Shown here piece by piece: positions 1-8,113 of a stretch of 64,000 bases of DNA (positions are counted from its first letter, which is position 1; each line of letters opens with the position of its first letter). The stretch spans positions 1-64,000 of the forward strand of contig JAVBME010000007.1 of assembly GCA_031552765.1 (NCBI GenBank), written 5' to 3'. This stretch comes from JAVBME01 sp031552765 (lineage in GTDB: Bacteria; Bacillota; Negativicutes; Acidaminococcales; JAISLQ01). Position numbers and translations under genes: made by a program. Below the pieces are notes generated by a model. It ran no database searches. It saw only the letters and a program-made list of their open reading frames with translations, and had not been told where the DNA came from.

Positions 1-1
1 A

Positions 2-262
2 ATGAGGAAAGAAACGATAGAGCGAGTATTTGCCGAGGCCAAAGAGCGGCATGCGATGAGATACACCCAACTGCGCGGGCTAAAGAAAGTCGCGATGCAG
101 GTAGGGCTGACTTTCCTATGCATGAATTTAAAGAAGCTGGCAAAGATGAAGTGGAAGAAGGGTTTGCTTTTTTGTTGTTTTGGCTGTTTCAGAGCAAAAG
201 TTGAAGATTTTTGGGATAAATACCTTGTTTTCACGAAAAACGTCACTCTACGCGTTGCGTAA
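2..262 (+). CDS. IS1182-type transposase, C-terminal part (truncated by window edge)
   Basis: The visible 86 residues look like the end of a DDE transposase of the IS1182 group: an RKETIERVFAEAKERHAMRY segment followed by a conserved RGLKKVAMQ and a NLKKLAK tail, which in this group forms the last acidic part of the catalytic domain and the basic C-terminus. The first ATG at base 2 is most likely an internal methionine, because the frame is open to the window edge. The stop codon lies inside a strong stem-loop (239-271), as often seen at the end of such elements. Whether the element is complete cannot be judged here. The family call is from remembered motifs; no search was done. Confidence 0.75.
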   Translation: MRKETIERVFAEAKERHAMRYTQLRGLKKVAMQVGLTFLCMNLKKLAKMKWKKGLLFCCFGCFRAKVEDFWDKYLVFTKNVTLRVA

Positions 263-271
263 AGTGACGTT
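239..271. repeat. Stem-loop at the 3' end of the transposase gene
   Basis: A 15-bp stem (AACGTCACTCTACGC pairing with GCGTAAAGTGACGTT, one G-T mismatch) with a 3-base loop overlaps the transposase stop codon. It is probably part of the right end of the insertion sequence. Confidence 0.6.
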
Positions 272-288
272 TATGTCTACAGTCTGAA

Positions 289-326
289 CCAGGCAGTTTT
301 AAAACTGTCTGGCTTTTTTATTTTTT
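289..326 (+). terminator. Rho-independent terminator after the transposase
   Basis: CCAGGCAGTTTT pairs with AAAACTGTCTGG (one G-T pair) and is followed on the plus strand by CTTTTTTATTTTTT. The T-run is on the plus-strand side, so it mainly ends transposase transcription; it also lies directly after the 3' end of the minus-strand crt gene. Confidence 0.75.
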
Positions 327-1098
327 AGAATTTAGCAGGCCTTTTTTCCAAGAAGGCGGTCATGCCTTCTTTTTGCTCACTGTTGGTAAAACAGTCGCCG
401 AATTTGACTGCTTCAAACTGATTTCCTGCCCGAAGACCCATCTCGTGGCCGGCATTGATCGTTTGTTTGGCGATTTTCACCGCGTTCTGGCTCTTGCCAG
501 CTATTTCGAGAGCCAGTTTTTTGGCTTGCGCCAAAAGCTCCTCGGCCGGTACTACAATATCGGCAAGTCCCATCCTGAGAGCGTCTTGCGCGCCTATCAT
601 ACGCGCCGACATGACGAGCATTTTAGCCGTTCCTTTGCCGACCAGGCGCATCAGGCGCTGGGTGCCGCCAAAACCCGGGATTATGCCCAGGTTTACTTCC
701 GGCTGGCCAAATTTGGCTTTTTCCGAGACTATACGCATATCGCAGGCCATGGATAATTCGCAGCCGCCGCCCAGCGCAAAACCATTTACCGCAGCGATGA
801 CCGGCTTGTCAAGCCCTTCGATCTTCTCGAAGACTTCGTGGCCTAAAAGCGCGAACTCACGGCCGCCTTGCGCGTCAAGGTTTACCATTTCCGATATATC
901 AGCGCCGGCAACGAAGGCTTTTTCGCCGGCGCCGGTAAGTATAATTACTTTAACCGCTTTATCGCCCTCGAGTTCCAGCATGGCCGCCTTCAGTTCGGAC
1001 AGAACTTCGCTGTTGAGCGCGTTCATTACCTGCGGACGGTTGATGGTGATTATGCCCAACGCGTCTTCTTTATTTATTAAAAGGTGTTTGTACGGCAT
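325..1098 (-). CDS. crt: Enoyl-CoA hydratase (crotonase)
   Basis: Crotonase-fold hydratase of 257 residues that interconverts crotonyl-CoA and 3-hydroxybutyryl-CoA in the cytoplasm. The oxyanion-hole region AFVAGADISEM (61-71) and the GGGCELSMACD segment are present, and both catalytic glutamates of crotonases are kept: Glu114 and Glu134 (GQPEVNLGIIPGFGGTQRL). The start is an ATG behind AGGAGG with 6-base spacing. It is the last gene of a minus-strand run bcd-hbd-thl-crt with gaps of only 18-24 bases, so it should be co-transcribed. Chain-length specificity cannot be read from sequence; the C4 assignment is from context. Confidence 0.93.
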   Translation of the reverse strand: MPYKHLLINKEDALGIITINRPQVMNALNSEVLSELKAAMLELEGDKAVKVIILTGAGEKAFVAGADISEMVNLDAQGGREFALLGHEVFEKIEGLDKPVIAAVNGFALGGGCELSMACDMRIVSEKAKFGQPEVNLGIIPGFGGTQRLMRLVGKGTAKMLVMSARMIGAQDALRMGLADIVVPAEELLAQAKKLALEIAGKSQNAVKIAKQTINAGHEMGLRAGNQFEAVKFGDCFTNSEQKEGMTAFLEKRPAKF

Positions 1099-1116
1099 AT
1101 CCCGCCTCCTAATTTG

Positions 1117-2295
1117 TTATAAGAGTTCGACAACGGCGGCTGCACCCTGCCCGCCGCCTATGCAGAGGGTGGCGAGGCCGCGTTTGGCTCCGCGCTTTTT
1201 CATCGCGTAAAGCAGCGTGACAAGAATACGGGCGCCGGAAGCGCCTATAGGATGGCCAATGGCGATAGCGCCACCGTTGACATTTACTTTGGCCGGGTCA
1301 AAACCGAGCTCTTTGCCTACTGCGCACCATTGGGCGGCAAAGGCTTCGTTGGCTTCGATGAGGTCTATATCTTTCAATTCCACGCCTGCTTTGGCGAGAG
1401 CGTTCCTCGATGCAGGCACCGGGCCTATGCCCATGATTTCAGGCGCAACGCCGGCGCTGGCGTAGCTCAATACCTTGGCCATAGGTTTGAGGCCGAGTTC
1501 TTTCGCCTTATCAGCGGACATTATGACAAAGGCGGCCGCTCCGTCGTTGATGCCGGAAGCGTTGCCAGCGGTGACTGTACCGTCTTTTTTAAAGGCGGGG
1601 TTGAGTTTGGCCAGTTTGTCCACGCTGGCGTCCTGTTTGGGGTATTCGTCAGTATCAAAGACTGTGTCGCCTTTTTTGCCTTTGATAACGACCGGCACTA
1701 TTTCTTCTTTAAAAGCGCCTTCGGCGATCGCCCGGCAGGCTTTTTGCTGGGACTCAAAGCCGGCTTTGTCCTGGTCGGCGCGGCTGACGGAATATTTTTC
1801 CGCTACGTTTTCCGCGGTAATGCCCATATGGTAGTTATTAAAAGCGTCCCAGAGACCGTCTTTTATCATGACGTCAACGATTTTGCTGTCGCCCATGCGG
1901 TAACCCCAGCGCGCTTTGTCGAGCGCATAGGGAGCTTGGCTCATGTTTTCCATACCGCCGGCCACTACTATGTCGGCGTCGCCGGCCACTATCGCCTGGC
2001 GGGCAAGCCCAACGGCTTTAAGGCCGCTGCCGCATACTTTATTGATGGTAAAACTCGGCGTTTCCGCCGGTATGCCGGCCTTCATAGAAGCCTGGCGAGC
2101 GGTATTCTGTCCTTGCGCCGCCTGCAGCACATGCCCCATTATCACCTCGTCGACCTGACCGGGCTTTATGCCAGCCCGTGCAATCGCCTCCTTTATAGCT
2201 ATTGCGCCCAGTTCAGCCGCGCTCACTCCGGCAAGCGCTCCGTTGAAGCTGGCTACCGGTGTACGCGCAGCCGCTACTATTACTACGTCTTTCAT
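1117..2295 (-). CDS. thl: Acetyl-CoA acetyltransferase (thiolase)
   Basis: Biosynthetic-type thiolase of 392 residues that condenses two acetyl-CoA to acetoacetyl-CoA, or cleaves acetoacetyl-CoA. The nucleophile Cys88 (NKVCGSGLKA), the His of GHPIGASGAR near residue 350 and the C-terminal Cys of CIGGGQGAA are all present, so it should be active. An AAGGGGG SD precedes the ATG. It lies between hbd and crt in the same operon, matching the acetyl-CoA to crotonyl-CoA segment of butyrate metabolism. Two further thiolases occur at 9568 and 12208; this one and the 9568 copy keep all catalytic residues. Confidence 0.94.
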   Translation of the reverse strand: MKDVVIVAAARTPVASFNGALAGVSAAELGAIAIKEAIARAGIKPGQVDEVIMGHVLQAAQGQNTARQASMKAGIPAETPSFTINKVCGSGLKAVGLARQAIVAGDADIVVAGGMENMSQAPYALDKARWGYRMGDSKIVDVMIKDGLWDAFNNYHMGITAENVAEKYSVSRADQDKAGFESQQKACRAIAEGAFKEEIVPVVIKGKKGDTVFDTDEYPKQDASVDKLAKLNPAFKKDGTVTAGNASGINDGAAAFVIMSADKAKELGLKPMAKVLSYASAGVAPEIMGIGPVPASRNALAKAGVELKDIDLIEANEAFAAQWCAVGKELGFDPAKVNVNGGAIAIGHPIGASGARILVTLLYAMKKRGAKRGLATLCIGGGQGAAAVVELL

Positions 2296-2319
2296 AAAGG
2301 TCCCCCTTACATTGACAAC

Positions 2320-3171
2320 TTAATATTTGAAAAAGCCTTCGCCGCTTTTCCTTCCAAGTTTACCCGCACTGACCATGCGTTTCAAAATAAGCGCGGGGCG
2401 GTATTTGGAATCTTCGAATTCCTCATAGAATACCTGCATGATAGCAAGCACGGTGTCATTGCCGATAAGGTCGCTCAAAGCCAATGGCCCTATCGGGTGG
2501 CTGGCGCCGTTGAGCATGGCTTTGTCAATAGCTTCCGCGCTGGCAACGCCTTCCTGCAAAAGGTTGGCCGCTTCGTTGATCATCGGGATGAGCAGACGGT
2601 TGACCACAAAACCTGGTGAATCTATCTGGACGTCTACTACTACTTTGCCCAGTTTTTCCCCTATGGCTTTGCATACATTGGCGGTTTCCGGGGCGGTTTT
2701 CATGCCCGGGATGATTTCCAGCAGTTTCATGACCGGCGGCGGGTTGAAAAAGTGCATGCCGACTACTTTTTCCGGCCGTTTGGTCGCTGCCGCGATCTGG
2801 GTTATGGAAATAGACGAAGTATTGCTGGCCAGGACCGTTTCCGCCGGGCACAGCTCGTCAAGTTTTTGGAACAGGGCAAGTTTAAGATCCACTCTTTCCG
2901 TGGCCGCTTCTATTACGAGGTCTACCGCGCAGGTGTCTTTATCCAGTTCTGTGCAGACTGTGAGCGCGCTCAGCCATTTGGCGGCGTCTTCGCTGGTGGC
3001 TTTGCCTTTTTCCACCATTTTGCCGTAAGCTTTTTCTAAACGCCCCTTAAGGCTGCCGACGGCCGGCTGGTATACATCATAAGCCTTTACGCTGTAGCCG
3101 CCGGACAGTAATATCTGCATGATGCCGCTGCCCATCTGGCCAGCGCCGATAACTAAAATATTTTTTGCCAT
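2320..3171 (-). CDS. hbd: 3-hydroxybutyryl-CoA dehydrogenase
   Basis: NAD(P)-dependent 3-hydroxyacyl-CoA dehydrogenase, 283 residues, which reduces acetoacetyl-CoA to (S)-3-hydroxybutyryl-CoA. The N-terminal Rossmann domain has GAGQMG (9-14) and the catalytic region has SNTSS and GMHFFNPPPVM with the active-site His. The C-terminal domain (about 185-283) is the usual helical dimerisation part. A GTG three codons upstream also opens the frame, but GAGGCGG is correctly placed for the ATG at 3171 and the protein then begins MAKNILVIGAG, so I use that start. It sits between bcd and thl in one operon. Confidence 0.94.
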   Translation of the reverse strand: MAKNILVIGAGQMGSGIMQILLSGGYSVKAYDVYQPAVGSLKGRLEKAYGKMVEKGKATSEDAAKWLSALTVCTELDKDTCAVDLVIEAATERVDLKLALFQKLDELCPAETVLASNTSSISITQIAAATKRPEKVVGMHFFNPPPVMKLLEIIPGMKTAPETANVCKAIGEKLGKVVVDVQIDSPGFVVNRLLIPMINEAANLLQEGVASAEAIDKAMLNGASHPIGPLALSDLIGNDTVLAIMQVFYEEFEDSKYRPALILKRMVSAGKLGRKSGEGFFKY

Positions 3172-3194
3172 AAATTGCACCGCCTCACTATTAT

Positions 3195-4331
3195 TTAAGC
3201 TAATATATTGCCGGCAACGACCATTCTTTGTACCTGGTTGGTGCCTTCATATATCTGAGTTATTTTGGCATTGCGCATCAGGCGCTCTACCGGATATTCC
3301 TTGCTGTAGCCATAACCGCCGTAAACCTGGACAGCATCTACAGTCACTTCCATAGCTATATCGGAAGCGTACATTTTAGCCATAGCGGCTTCTTTGCCAT
3401 AAGGCTGGCCGGAATCTTTCTTTACTGCGGCATGGTAGACCAGCCAGCGGGCGGCCTGTACCTTTGTCGCCATATCGGCCAACATGAAAGCGATAGCCTG
3501 GTTGCTGCATATAGGCTTGCCAAACTGTACTCTTTCTTTGGAGTATTTTACAGCATGGTCAAGAGCCGCCTGGGCAATACCGAGCGCTTGAGCGGCTACG
3601 CCGATACGGCCGCCGTCGAGAGTGCTCATGGCTATTTTAAAACCTTCGCCTTCTTTGCCGAGAAGGTTTTCCGCGGGAACTTCCACGTTTTCAAAGACCA
3701 GCTCGCAGGTCAGCGAAGTGTGTATACCCAGTTTGTGCTCTTCTTTGCCAAAAGAAAAACCTTTCATGCCTTTTTCCATGATAAAAGCGGATATGCCTTT
3801 AGTGCCCTTGGACTTGTCGGTCATGGCAAAAACTACATAAGTCTCCGCTTCCCTGGCGTTGGTTATAAAAAGTTTGCTGCCGTTGATAATATATTTATCG
3901 CCTTGTTTTACAGCAACGGTTTGCTGCGATGCCGCATCGGTACCGGCATTAGGCTCGGTCAGGCCGAACGCGCCCAGCTTGCTGCCTTCACAAAGCGCAG
4001 GGAGGTATTTTTTCTTTTGTTCTTCAGTGCCGTAAGCAAAAATCGGCCAAGCGCAAAGCGATACATGGGCCGAAAGTGTAACGCCCATACCGTCGTCTGC
4101 CTTGGACATTTCTTCTACCGCGAGAATATAACTAAGAGTATCTCCGTCCAAACCGCCGTACTCTTCCGGGAAACATATCCCGGTAAAACCGATTTTCCCC
4201 ATTTCGTCAAAAATGCTCCGTGCGAATTCTGACTTTTCATCCCTCTCAGCTACAGTGGGCGCCAGGAATTTTTTGCTAAAATCACCTGCCATATTTTTGA
4301 TTTCTACTTGGTCCTCTGTTAACTTGAACAT
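3195..4331 (-). CDS. bcd: Short-chain acyl-CoA (butyryl-CoA) dehydrogenase
   Basis: FAD-dependent acyl-CoA dehydrogenase of 378 residues, the usual size for butyryl-CoA dehydrogenases. It shows GAFGLTEPNAGTDA in the middle domain and the catalytic base Glu362 in IYEGTNQ near the C-terminus. The frame can be extended to a TTG at 4352, but AAAGGAG lies 8 bases before the ATG at 4331, making that the start. It is the first gene of bcd-hbd-thl-crt. Bcd normally works with electron-transfer flavoprotein EtfAB, and no etf genes are next to it or elsewhere in the window, unlike the common clostridial crt-bcd-etfBA-hbd order. The substrate is inferred from neighbours. Confidence 0.9.
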   Translation of the reverse strand: MFKLTEDQVEIKNMAGDFSKKFLAPTVAERDEKSEFARSIFDEMGKIGFTGICFPEEYGGLDGDTLSYILAVEEMSKADDGMGVTLSAHVSLCAWPIFAYGTEEQKKKYLPALCEGSKLGAFGLTEPNAGTDAASQQTVAVKQGDKYIINGSKLFITNAREAETYVVFAMTDKSKGTKGISAFIMEKGMKGFSFGKEEHKLGIHTSLTCELVFENVEVPAENLLGKEGEGFKIAMSTLDGGRIGVAAQALGIAQAALDHAVKYSKERVQFGKPICSNQAIAFMLADMATKVQAARWLVYHAAVKKDSGQPYGKEAAMAKMYASDIAMEVTVDAVQVYGGYGYSKEYPVERLMRNAKITQIYEGTNQVQRMVVAGNILA

Positions 4332-4750
4332 CCTTGTCACTCCTTTTGCCAAAATAAAATATATTCATAACCAATTCTTTATTCACTACCGAGGACGAAA
4401 AACCCTTTTATTTTTCAATAATTTTTAACATAAAATTTGTATTTATTAGCACATATTATTGGAAAATTTATTTCTAAAAAGGATTTATTGTAAACTTGAT
4501 TACATCATTAAGAAAAATAAGTAAGTATTGCAAATAAAATAGTTAGCTTTAAGCATGAAATTTTACTTACAATTTAAATTGAAATTGTTTCTATAAACCT
4601 ATTTTAAAGAAAAACAGATATCAGATACAGACACCATGTATGCTCGCTTGCAGCATACTATAAGCAGGTATACACATCAAAGATTTTTGTGCGCCGGTCG
4701 AATTCACACCCCACCTTATGCGTAACTGATATTTGCGCCTTTCACAGCAT
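4332..4750. other. AT-rich intergenic region between abfD and bcd
   Basis: No gene is visible in these 419 bases. Downstream of abfD there is a 7-bp stem (GTATGCT/AGCATAC on the minus strand) without a T-run, so it is not a convincing terminator. A perfect 12-bp palindrome CAATTTAAATTG lies at 4570-4581 inside a larger ACAATTT...AAATTGT repeat and could be an operator for bcd. No good -35/-10 pair, -24/-12 element or TTGTGC box was found, so the bcd promoter is unassigned. Confidence 0.5.
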
Positions 4751-6205
4751 TTATCCGGTTATCTTGGCAATATTCTTAGCCAGTTTTATTTTTTCGCCTA
4801 AATCCGCCTGGCGGGCGATCATTATCCTTTGCGCCTGCGGCGAACCGGCGCCGTGCATGGATTCCGTGCGGTAGCCAACTGCCGCCGTCCCCAGGGCCAG
4901 ATTTTCCACCAGGCGGAGAATGCGGAAACGGTTTTCCATGTCTTCCTTTTTCGCGCCCCGCAGGTATTTTTTTATATACTTGCCGGCCACTTCGTGCCTG
5001 AGGTCTTTTTCCGAAGGCAAAGTGACCATCAGGCCGCCTGTTATATCTTCGGCCAGCCGCACTATCTCATATGGAAAACGGGTCACATTCTGTTTGCAGA
5101 CGTTGGCCAGCAGGAGGTCTATTATATAGGTGCCGGAGCTCAGTTTTTTCCCTTCGCCTGAACAGGCTATGCCGCAGGCGTAAAGAGTTTCGTTGAGGTG
5201 TACCATTTCTATCAGCTTGTCTTTTATGTGCGAAGCCTTTTGCGCGCCGTTGTATTCGGCTGCTAACGCCGCCGCGCCGATAAGCACGTCGCCCACGCCC
5301 ACCTTACAGCCGCCGTAGCTTTGCCGGTGGTAGCCGGCAAAGCGCTCAACAAGAGCGTTTGAATACTGGTACTCGCCGCACATGAAGACATTTTCCCAGG
5401 GGATAAAAAGGTCGTCAAAAACCATCAACGCTTCATGGCCGCCAAAGCAGCTGTTGCCGAGATCCATCTCCGCGCCTTCTTCCATTTTCCTGGTATCGCA
5501 GGACTGGCGGCCGTAGATGTAGACTATACCTTCGGCGTCGGCAGGTGCGGCGAAAGATACCGCATAGTCGGCGTCTTTCTCTCCCATGGAAATAGTCGGC
5601 ATGACCAGTATCCAGTGGGAATTGAGCGCGCCGGTCTGATGGGCTTTAGCGCCGCGCACCACTATACCGTCTTTTCTTTTTTCCACTATCCGGACAAAAA
5701 GGTCCGGGTCGTCCTGCTCATGCGGCGCTTTGCCCCGGTCGCCCTTGGGGTCGGTCATAGCGCCGTCCACCGTCCAGTCGTTCCCCTGCATCTGTCTTAA
5801 AAAAGCGGTAAATTTTTTATGATAATCCGTGCCAAGCTCCGCATCCATTTCATATGTCACGCTGTCCACAGCGTTGATGGCGTCCATGCCTACACAGCGC
5901 TGGAAGCAGGCTCCGGTTTTTTGGCCTAGCAGCCGCTGCATTTTTACTTTGCTCACAAGGTCATCTGTAGAACGGTGCAAGTGGCAGAAGCGGTTTACCT
6001 TCTCGCCGCTCATATGTGAAGTAGCGGTCATCAGTTCCTGGTGTTCAGGGTCTTGGGCCAAATCATAGGTCATTTTTACCGAATTCATAGAGGGTTTTAT
6101 TATCGGGTGGTCCACCGGGTTTTTTATTTCCTCGCCAAACATATAGAGTTTGAATTTCATCTTCCTCAAACTTTCCACATATTGTTCACCTGTCATCAAA
6201 GCCAT
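4751..6205 (-). CDS. abfD: 4-hydroxybutyryl-CoA dehydratase / vinylacetyl-CoA isomerase (copy 1)
   Basis: FAD and [4Fe-4S] enzyme that dehydrates 4-hydroxybutyryl-CoA to crotonyl-CoA by a radical mechanism. The protein has 484 residues and keeps all four cluster ligands known from the Clostridium aminobutyricum enzyme, shifted by one: Cys100 and Cys104 (CFQRC), His293 and Cys300 (HRQSYGGC). The ESMHGAGSPQAQ segment near the C-terminus carries the conserved glutamate. The ATG at 6205 has a GGGGG SD 8 bases upstream; an earlier GTG at 6235 is rejected. It is transcribed away from a sigma-54 regulator and has a -24/-12 promoter. Its product crotonyl-CoA would feed the bcd-hbd-thl-crt set next to it. 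4-hydroxybutyrate dehydrogenase and CoA-transferase genes are not in the window. Confidence 0.9.
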   Translation of the reverse strand: MALMTGEQYVESLRKMKFKLYMFGEEIKNPVDHPIIKPSMNSVKMTYDLAQDPEHQELMTATSHMSGEKVNRFCHLHRSTDDLVSKVKMQRLLGQKTGACFQRCVGMDAINAVDSVTYEMDAELGTDYHKKFTAFLRQMQGNDWTVDGAMTDPKGDRGKAPHEQDDPDLFVRIVEKRKDGIVVRGAKAHQTGALNSHWILVMPTISMGEKDADYAVSFAAPADAEGIVYIYGRQSCDTRKMEEGAEMDLGNSCFGGHEALMVFDDLFIPWENVFMCGEYQYSNALVERFAGYHRQSYGGCKVGVGDVLIGAAALAAEYNGAQKASHIKDKLIEMVHLNETLYACGIACSGEGKKLSSGTYIIDLLLANVCKQNVTRFPYEIVRLAEDITGGLMVTLPSEKDLRHEVAGKYIKKYLRGAKKEDMENRFRILRLVENLALGTAAVGYRTESMHGAGSPQAQRIMIARQADLGEKIKLAKNIAKITG

Positions 6206-6256
6206 TCTATTTTCCCCCTTTTTTATTATGAGCACTTATTTCACACATAACTTAAA

Positions 6257-6274
6257 TAGCAAAAACCATACCAA
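6257..6274 (-). promoter_or_regulatory. Sigma-54 (-24/-12) promoter of abfD copy 1
   Basis: The minus strand reads TTGGTATGGTTTTTGCTA: GG and GC are separated by exactly 10 bases, as required for RpoN promoters (consensus TTGGCACG-N4-TTGCT). It lies about 52 bases before the abfD start, and a sigma-54 activator gene is divergently transcribed. Confidence 0.8.
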
Positions 6275-6322
6275 AAATATCCACAGTTTTTTCTTTGTGT
6301 TATTTTTGCAACAGAAAAACTT

Positions 6323-6338
6323 ACCGCATTTATGCGGT
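6323..6338. other. Short inverted repeat in the abfD/regulator gap
   Basis: ACCGCA-TTTA-TGCGGT is a perfect 6-bp dyad between the sigma-54 promoter and the enhancer boxes. Its role is unknown; it could be a small hairpin or a binding site for another factor. Confidence 0.35.
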
Positions 6339-6382
6339 TGTTTTACAATGCTGATATTTTGTGGTAATATAAAAAAAGAGTT

Positions 6383-6421
6383 TTGTGCAAATACGCACAC
6401 AGCTTGTGCTATATTGCACAA
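6383..6421. promoter_or_regulatory. Tandem upstream activator boxes 1 and 2 (TTGTGC-N6-GCACAA)
   Basis: Two 18-bp inverted repeats, TTGTGCAAATACGCACAC (6383-6400) and TTGTGCTATATTGCACAA (6404-6421), start 21 bp apart, i.e. two helical turns on the same face. They lie about 110-165 bp upstream of the abfD sigma-54 promoter, the usual position of enhancer sites for a Fis-type activator. They are inferred to bind the product of the gene at 6567. Confidence 0.75.
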
Positions 6422-6479
6422 AAGTTTCCGGGCTTTTTTCAGGCTTAATATCCTGTATTTTTGGTAAGGCAAAAATACT

Positions 6480-6497
6480 TTGTGCAAAAACGCACAA
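6480..6497. promoter_or_regulatory. Upstream activator box 3 (TTGTGC-N6-GCACAA)
   Basis: Third copy of the same dyad (TTGTGCAAAAACGCACAA), 76 bp from box 2 and only 70 bp before the regulator start codon. Its place over the regulator's presumed promoter suggests autoregulation. Confidence 0.7.
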
Positions 6498-6566
6498 ATT
6501 ATTTTCTGATTTATCGCAATTTTCTTAAATTAGGCAAATCTTTATGAAAATTTCCCGGAGGCAAAA

Positions 6567-7958
6567 ATGGAACAAGCGGAAAAACTGGAAGCCCTGAATA
6601 AAGAACTGAACGCTATCATCAACTCTTCCTATGACGGTATTTTCGTCACCGACGGCGAAGGTTTTGTAAAACGCGTCAACAAAGCATATGAAAGAATAAG
6701 TAAATTAAAACCGGCCGATATCGTCGGCCTGCACATGAGCGAATTGGTACAAAAAGGCTTGATAAACGAATCGGTTACCTTGAAAGTACTGGAAAAAAAA
6801 GATGTGGTCAGCATCATGCAAAATATTCGCGGCACACAGGTACTGGCAACCGGCAACCCTATCTGGGCGGACGGCAAAATAGTCGGCGTAACGACTAACA
6901 TAAGAGACCTTACCGAGCTCAATTCCCTGCGCGAGCAGCTACAATCCAGCATAGAGCTGGCCCAGCGTTATGAAGAGGAGCTGGCCTATCTGCGCAGCAA
7001 ACAACTTTCCGAAGAAGGGATAATCGCGGTCAGCCCCAATACCAAAAACTTGCTGGAAAAATGCCGCCGTTTGGCTAATGTTGATTCTGCCGTCCTCATC
7101 ACCGGCGAGACCGGCACCGGCAAGGAAATAGTGGCCAAATTCATCCACAGCAGCAGTATCAGGACGCAAAAACCCTTTATGATGATAAACTGCACTACTT
7201 TGCCGGAAAACCTTTTGGAATCCGAGCTATTTGGCTATGAGCGCGGCGCCTTTACCGGTGCGAAAAAAGAGGGAAAACACGGCCTTATCGAACTGGCCGA
7301 AGGCGGCACCTTCCTTTTGGACGAAATAGGCGACCTGAGCATGAGCATGCAGGCCAAGCTGCTGCGCCTGTTGCAGCAGAAAGAATATATCAAAGTAGGC
7401 GGCAACGCTATAAAAAAAGCCCATGTCCGTTTTTTGGCCGCCACCAATAAAAACCTACCGGAGTTAGTAGAAAAAGGGCTTTTTCGCGAAGACCTGTATT
7501 ACCGCCTGTCGGTGGTGCCGCTCCACATACCGCCGCTACGGAAGCGTTCCAGCGATATCCTTCCTCTTACACAGCATTTTTTAGCTGTTTTCAATAAAAA
7601 ATATCAGCAGAAAAAAAGTATCGCGACTAAAGCCCTCGATATCCTTATACGGTACAACTGGCCGGGTAATATCAGGGAGCTTGAACACACAGTCGAACAA
7701 TTATCCGTACTGACAATAAATGAAACTATAACGGTCGACGACCTTCCTGACAACATAAAAGGATTCTCGGCCTGGAAAAAATCCGGCGGCCAGGATATGC
7801 CGCTCGACGCTATTTTAGATAAGATCGAAAAAGATATCATCGCCACAACACTTGTGGAGACGCCAAATGTACACTACGCCGCCGCCCAGCTCGGCATCCA
7901 CCGTACCACCCTCATCCGCAAAATGCAAAAACATGGTTTGGTTTTTAGGAAAGAATAA
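6567..7958 (+). CDS. PAS-containing sigma-54-dependent transcriptional activator
   Basis: Enhancer-binding protein of 463 residues with three parts: an N-terminal PAS sensor (about 10-115), a linker coiled coil (about 116-145), and an AAA+ domain with Walker A GETGTGKE (180-187), the sigma-54 contact loop GAFTGA (227-232), GGTFLLDEIGD and an R-finger region. A Fis-type helix-turn-helix occupies the last 40 residues (AAAQLGIHRTTLIRKMQKHG). The ATG follows CGGAGG. It lies between the two abfD genes, is divergent from the first, and three dyads in the gap fit its DNA-binding domain. It probably senses a metabolite or redox state of the 4-hydroxybutyrate or crotonate pathway through PAS; the ligand is unknown. 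Confidence 0.92.
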   Translation: MEQAEKLEALNKELNAIINSSYDGIFVTDGEGFVKRVNKAYERISKLKPADIVGLHMSELVQKGLINESVTLKVLEKKDVVSIMQNIRGTQVLATGNPIWADGKIVGVTTNIRDLTELNSLREQLQSSIELAQRYEEELAYLRSKQLSEEGIIAVSPNTKNLLEKCRRLANVDSAVLITGETGTGKEIVAKFIHSSSIRTQKPFMMINCTTLPENLLESELFGYERGAFTGAKKEGKHGLIELAEGGTFLLDEIGDLSMSMQAKLLRLLQQKEYIKVGGNAIKKAHVRFLAATNKNLPELVEKGLFREDLYYRLSVVPLHIPPLRKRSSDILPLTQHFLAVFNKKYQQKKSIATKALDILIRYNWPGNIRELEHTVEQLSVLTINETITVDDLPDNIKGFSAWKKSGGQDMPLDAILDKIEKDIIATTLVETPNVHYAAAQLGIHRTTLIRKMQKHGLVFRKE

Positions 7959-7970
7959 AAGAGATATGTA

Positions 7971-8005
7971 AAAAGCGCCTTTCGCTAAAGAGCGGGGGCG
8001 CTTTT
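7971..8005 (+). terminator. Terminator of the sigma-54 activator gene
   Basis: AAAAGCGCC pairs with GGCGCTTTT around an inner CGCT-AAAG-AGCG stem. Only four Ts are in the right arm and CTGCA follows, so termination may be partial and some transcripts could run into the second abfD. Confidence 0.6.
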
Positions 8006-8113
8006 CTGCATCCTGAAATATGCCGATTTTTCTGATAGCTATACAATCAGTTTTATGTTAAAATTATTTAAAGATTTAGTCTTTCTAAAATTTTAAGGAG
8101 GGAATTCTTTGCT

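Noticed and set aside
1252..2619. Long plus-strand open frame of 455 codons opposite thl and hbd
   Set aside because: It is the antisense of two well-supported genes, lacks an SD and any domain, and arises from codon bias.
7994..8012. GG-N10-GC spacing before abfD copy 2, possible sigma-54 promoter
   Set aside because: The match lies inside the terminator hairpin of the activator gene and lacks TGGCAC or TTGC character; there are no TTGTGC boxes.
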